Below are positions 61,085 through 64,000 of a DNA stretch of 64,000 nucleotides, piece by piece. Source of the DNA: Methanothermobacter sp. CaT2 (GTDB lineage: Archaea; Methanobacteriota; Methanobacteria; Methanobacteriales; Methanothermobacteraceae); contig NZ_AP011952.1 of assembly GCF_000828575.1 (NCBI RefSeq), positions 369,065 to 433,064 of the forward strand, given 5' to 3'. How positions within the stretch are numbered: the first letter of the stretch is position 1; each line of letters begins with the position of its first letter. The translations under genes were made by a program, and so were the position numbers. Below the pieces are notes generated by a model, which did no database searches, had not been told where the DNA came from, and saw only the letters and a list, made by a program, of their open reading frames with translations.

Positions 61085-64000
61085 ATTATCAGGAGATTAA
61101 TGGCACTGGTTGCAGTGATACTCACAGTCTCACTCACAGGAGCTGTCAGTGCAGCTGAGGTGACAGGACATGTCAGGGAGATCTACAATGAAACATCAGG
61201 GACCTACACAACCCTGCAAGATGCGCTACCAGTCAGAAACGCCACTGTAACCATAATACATAACGGATCTATCCTCAATGAAACACAGACAGCGCCGGAT
61301 GGCTCATACAGAATCAACTTCAACGACACATTCCCTGCGGTTGTCCAGATAAAGTATTCCAGCTACAGGACGGCCAGCTACACCATCAACGGCTCATGCA
61401 CCATCAACCACACCTTCATGCCGGATATAGCCATAATAAGTTCAGTTCCAGAGAAGGGCCGCGTCCTCAGGTCAATGGAGAACCGCAGGATAATCTACCA
61501 TGACATGTGGGATCCATCCTCAGCAGCAAACGACTGGATAATGGAGTACGTGAACTTCGCCTACCTGGACATGGCCATGCCCGGTACAGGATGGGGAGAC
61601 TCATGGTACCCCTACCTTCTGAGGAGCCCTGCAAACCAGAGGAACATGATAGCAGCGGCCTTCGGTTACCCCACAGATACAGACAGCGACCCCTGGGGAG
61701 GCACGGGGCTGAACCTCCTTGGAGGGACACCCGGCAATGACACCCCCGATACCATCGAGAACACCTACATTGCAAGCTACTATGCCCTCGCATCAGGGAC
61801 AGCTGCCAGGGAGAACCTTGAGAACATGGTGAAGTACATCCAGTACCTCATGGGTGAGACCCTCCTAAACCCCGTGGAGAACGGTCAGGGCCCTGTTATG
61901 GCAGCCCCGGACTGGGGACTCTACCACCCTGACCGTGGTGTTATGAGCGTCGCGGCAACCAGGGAGCAGATAAGGGCCTGGATAGAGGGCAACCCTGGAC
62001 TCATCCCGCCCTATGACAGCCTAAGGTGGATAGATCAGAACTTCTCATCATGGGCAGAAAACCAGAGGGCCGATGTCTACAGAGACTTCGAGAACTGGTA
62101 CACTGCAAACAAAAACATCACAGGACCCTTCATCGTTATTGTAAGCTACAACCCATCAAGCACAGTGGATGCCCTAATCAGGGAGGCCGAGAGTCAGGGA
62201 AGGGCAGCCTTCAACCTCTACCAGGGTGCAACCAGCCCGGCGGTGAGTTCACTCCTGGAGGAGCTCACACTGGGTGTTAACGGTAAGGGCCCCCTGAACC
62301 GTAACATAAGCGCCATCATATCCCTCTACTCATGGTCCCTGAACTACGCAAACCTGCCATCCGGTGGGGCCCTAAGCGAACTTGAGAGGATCAACCTGCC
62401 TGTCCTGAAGGCTGTGCAGCTCTACAGCAACTCAAGCCTCACAAACCCCATGGGTGCACAGTACGAGTGGACCTGGCAGGTCACAATACCCGGATTTGAG
62501 GGCGTATTCTCACCCATAGTTGTATCATACACCGATTCATCACAGAATGAGGTCGTGGTTCAGTCAGGGGTCCAGAAGATGGTCAAACTGGCGAATGCCT
62601 GGGCCCGGCTCAGGGAACTTGAAAACTCAGAGAAGAAAATTGCGGTGATACTCTACAGCTATCCCCCTGGTAAGGATGGATTCACAGCATCATACCTTGA
62701 CGTCTTCAGGAGCCTCCACGACCTCCTTGTGAAGCTCAATGAAAGCGGCTACAGGGTTGATAGGATACCATCAACTGAGGAGCTCTACACCATCGTCTCA
62801 GAGTTCGGTAATAAGGGAACATGGGCCCAGCCACTCCTTGAAAGGTATGTTTCAGAGCACAGAAGGGAGCTGGAAGCCAGCGGTCAGCTGCTTGACATCC
62901 AGAGGTACCTTGAATGGTTCAACGCCCTCCCGGAGAAACTGCGCTCAGAGGTCCAGGCAAGGTGGGGCCAGGCACCGGGCAGCATAATGACTGTGAACGG
63001 ATCCATCGTCATACCCGGCCTGATGCTGGGGAACATCTTCATAACTGTCCAGCCGGCCCGTGGCTGGGATGAGGTGACAGACTACCATAACCCATATCTG
63101 CCACCCCACCACCAGTACATAGCCTTCTACCGCTGGATCGATGAGGTCCTCGGCGCGGATGCCATGGTCCACCTTGGAACCCATGGAACCCTCGAATTCC
63201 TCCCGGGAAGAATGATAGGGCTCATGGAGGATGACTGGCCCTTCCAGCTCACCAGTCTGCCCAACATATACCCATACATAGTCTCAAACCCTGGTGAGGG
63301 TATGGTTGCAAAGGACCGTAGCGGTGCACTCATCATCGACCACATGACACCTGCAATGGTCCAGAGCGGCCTCTACGGTGAACTCATTGAGATCCACGAC
63401 CTCATACACCAGTACGAGAACGCCCTTAAGGTCGGTAACAGCCAGATACTCCCTGCCCTGGAATCCCGGATAAAGACGGAGGCCTCAAAGATGGGCTTCA
63501 ACATGACCGGTAACTTCACAGAGGCCCTTGAGAGGCTCCACCTCAGTCTACATGAGATAGAGTCAGACATAATACCCCTCGGGCTCCACAGCCTCGGGAG
63601 GGTGCTTGACGGTGATGAGCTCCTGGAGGAGGTTCTCACGATAGCCTCATCCCGGTCAGATCTCCTTGAAAATATCAGAAAACATCTTTATCCGGGTCTG
63701 CCAGCCTACAGTGAAATGTTGAAGGATCCGCTGCGCTACAGTGACGAGATAGCCTCAGTGAAGAACCTTGCACGTCTATGGATAGGCAGCATCATAAACG
63801 GAACGGTGCCCTCCGGGATAAATGCCACGGACCTTGAGTTCATCAGTGACACCATCATGAAGATACGTGGAAACACCGAATGGCAGAGCATCCTTGCAGC
63901 TCTCTCAGGTGGATTCATAAGACCTGGACTTGCAGGGGACCCTGCATGGTGTGACGTCCTCCCCACAGGTGCCAACTTTTACTCAACAAACCCCCGGAAG
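61085..64000 (+). CDS. cobN: Exported CobN/BchH-like cobaltochelatase subunit, partial
   Basis: 972 codons to the window end. An export signal (RRLMALVAVILTVSLTGAVSA) precedes a carboxypeptidase-regulatory-like domain (about 22-115). The CobN/BchH body follows: SIMTVNGSIVIPGLMLGNIF, FITVQPARGWDEVTDYHNPY, LPPHHQYIAFYRWIDEVLG and AMVHLGTHGTLEFLPGR, the metal-chelatase core. Cytoplasmic CobN inserts cobalt into the corrin ring; this exported form must act outside, perhaps in scavenging or metal exchange. GGGAGGTGA lies 17 nt before ATG 61100 but 1-4 nt before in-frame ATT 61085 and ATC 61088, and only the longer form gives a basic signal n-region; a non-ATG start is therefore likely. The stop lies beyond the window. 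Confidence 0.88.
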   Translation, partial: MIRRLMALVAVILTVSLTGAVSAAEVTGHVREIYNETSGTYTTLQDALPVRNATVTIIHNGSILNETQTAPDGSYRINFNDTFPAVVQIKYSSYRTASYTINGSCTINHTFMPDIAIISSVPEKGRVLRSMENRRIIYHDMWDPSSAANDWIMEYVNFAYLDMAMPGTGWGDSWYPYLLRSPANQRNMIAAAFGYPTDTDSDPWGGTGLNLLGGTPGNDTPDTIENTYIASYYALASGTAARENLENMVKYIQYLMGETLLNPVENGQGPVMAAPDWGLYHPDRGVMSVAATREQIRAWIEGNPGLIPPYDSLRWIDQNFSSWAENQRADVYRDFENWYTANKNITGPFIVIVSYNPSSTVDALIREAESQGRAAFNLYQGATSPAVSSLLEELTLGVNGKGPLNRNISAIISLYSWSLNYANLPSGGALSELERINLPVLKAVQLYSNSSLTNPMGAQYEWTWQVTIPGFEGVFSPIVVSYTDSSQNEVVVQSGVQKMVKLANAWARLRELENSEKKIAVILYSYPPGKDGFTASYLDVFRSLHDLLVKLNESGYRVDRIPSTEELYTIVSEFGNKGTWAQPLLERYVSEHRRELEASGQLLDIQRYLEWFNALPEKLRSEVQARWGQAPGSIMTVNGSIVIPGLMLGNIFITVQPARGWDEVTDYHNPYLPPHHQYIAFYRWIDEVLGADAMVHLGTHGTLEFLPGRMIGLMEDDWPFQLTSLPNIYPYIVSNPGEGMVAKDRSGALIIDHMTPAMVQSGLYGELIEIHDLIHQYENALKVGNSQILPALESRIKTEASKMGFNMTGNFTEALERLHLSLHEIESDIIPLGLHSLGRVLDGDELLEEVLTIASSRSDLLENIRKHLYPGLPAYSEMLKDPLRYSDEIASVKNLARLWIGSIINGTVPSGINATDLEFISDTIMKIRGNTEWQSILAALSGGFIRPGLAGDPAWCDVLPTGANFYSTNPRK

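Noticed and set aside
1..64000. CRISPR arrays, tRNA or rRNA genes, insertion sequences
   Set aside because: I saw no regularly spaced direct repeats of CRISPR type, no cloverleaf with TTCRANNC-like motifs, and no transposase frame or terminal inverted repeats.

Overview
The window looks like a chromosome segment from a thermophilic hydrogenotrophic methanogen of the Methanobacteriales, most likely a Methanothermobacter. The evidence is an Hmd paralogue (HmdII), a tungstate ABC transporter, a cobaltochelatase CobN-like protein, a PAS-rich HisKA_2 sensor kinase and a DPS-like ferritin. Archaeal signals agree: TATA elements without -10/-35 boxes, frequent GTG/TTG starts, and a recurring GGTGAT ribosome site 3-4 nt before ATG. 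From memory only, the gene order resembles the MTH47x-MTH514 interval of M. thermautotrophicus; no database was consulted. No rRNA, tRNA, CRISPR array or transposase was found.

Layout. 1-4.8 kb: a partial NERD-domain membrane protein, a loose accessory stretch with a small RHH regulator, decayed ORFs and inverted repeats, then a sensor kinase, a DUF169 protein and the tail of an M48 protease. 4.8-13.6 kb: one 2928-aa exported, membrane-anchored surface protein. 13.7-24.7 kb: a DUF1232 protein, a UvrD-like helicase-nuclease, a ZIP transporter, a redox cluster (DPS-like ferritin, cytochrome b5-like protein, rubredoxin/TPP-enzyme fusion), the tungstate transporter, an ATP-cone protein and a DUF2238-like membrane protein. 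24.7-35.0 kb: a 1593-aa helicase-nuclease, two small membrane proteins, an MrfA/MrfB-like repair pair, and two exported proteins (DJ-1-like, thermonuclease).

35.1-51.7 kb is a defence island, mostly AT-rich against its neighbours. It holds an apparently complete four-gene BREX type 4 operon (brxP-brxC-pglZ-brxL), a McrB/McrC-like pair whose 5' end is AT-rich and whose remainder has host-like composition, and a two-gene restriction-modification system. Between brxP and mcrB lies a gene graveyard, including a relic of a second DUF4007 gene.

51.9-64 kb returns to host-like composition: HmdII with a roadblock protein, a K+ channel, two YbjQ-domain proteins, a broken and an intact PsbP-like lipoprotein, a second UvrD-like helicase-nuclease with an unusual tail, an ARPP-1-like protein, and an exported CobN-like protein cut by the window end.

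The window is rich in DNA processing: two helicase-RecB-type nucleases, a COG1112-like helicase-nuclease, MrfAB, a secreted thermonuclease and three defence systems. The best candidate for poorly described biology is the BREX type 4 module. It has no methyltransferase of its own; instead it carries a PAPS-reductase/Fe-S/DUF4007 fusion and a BrxL lacking the Lon protease domain.
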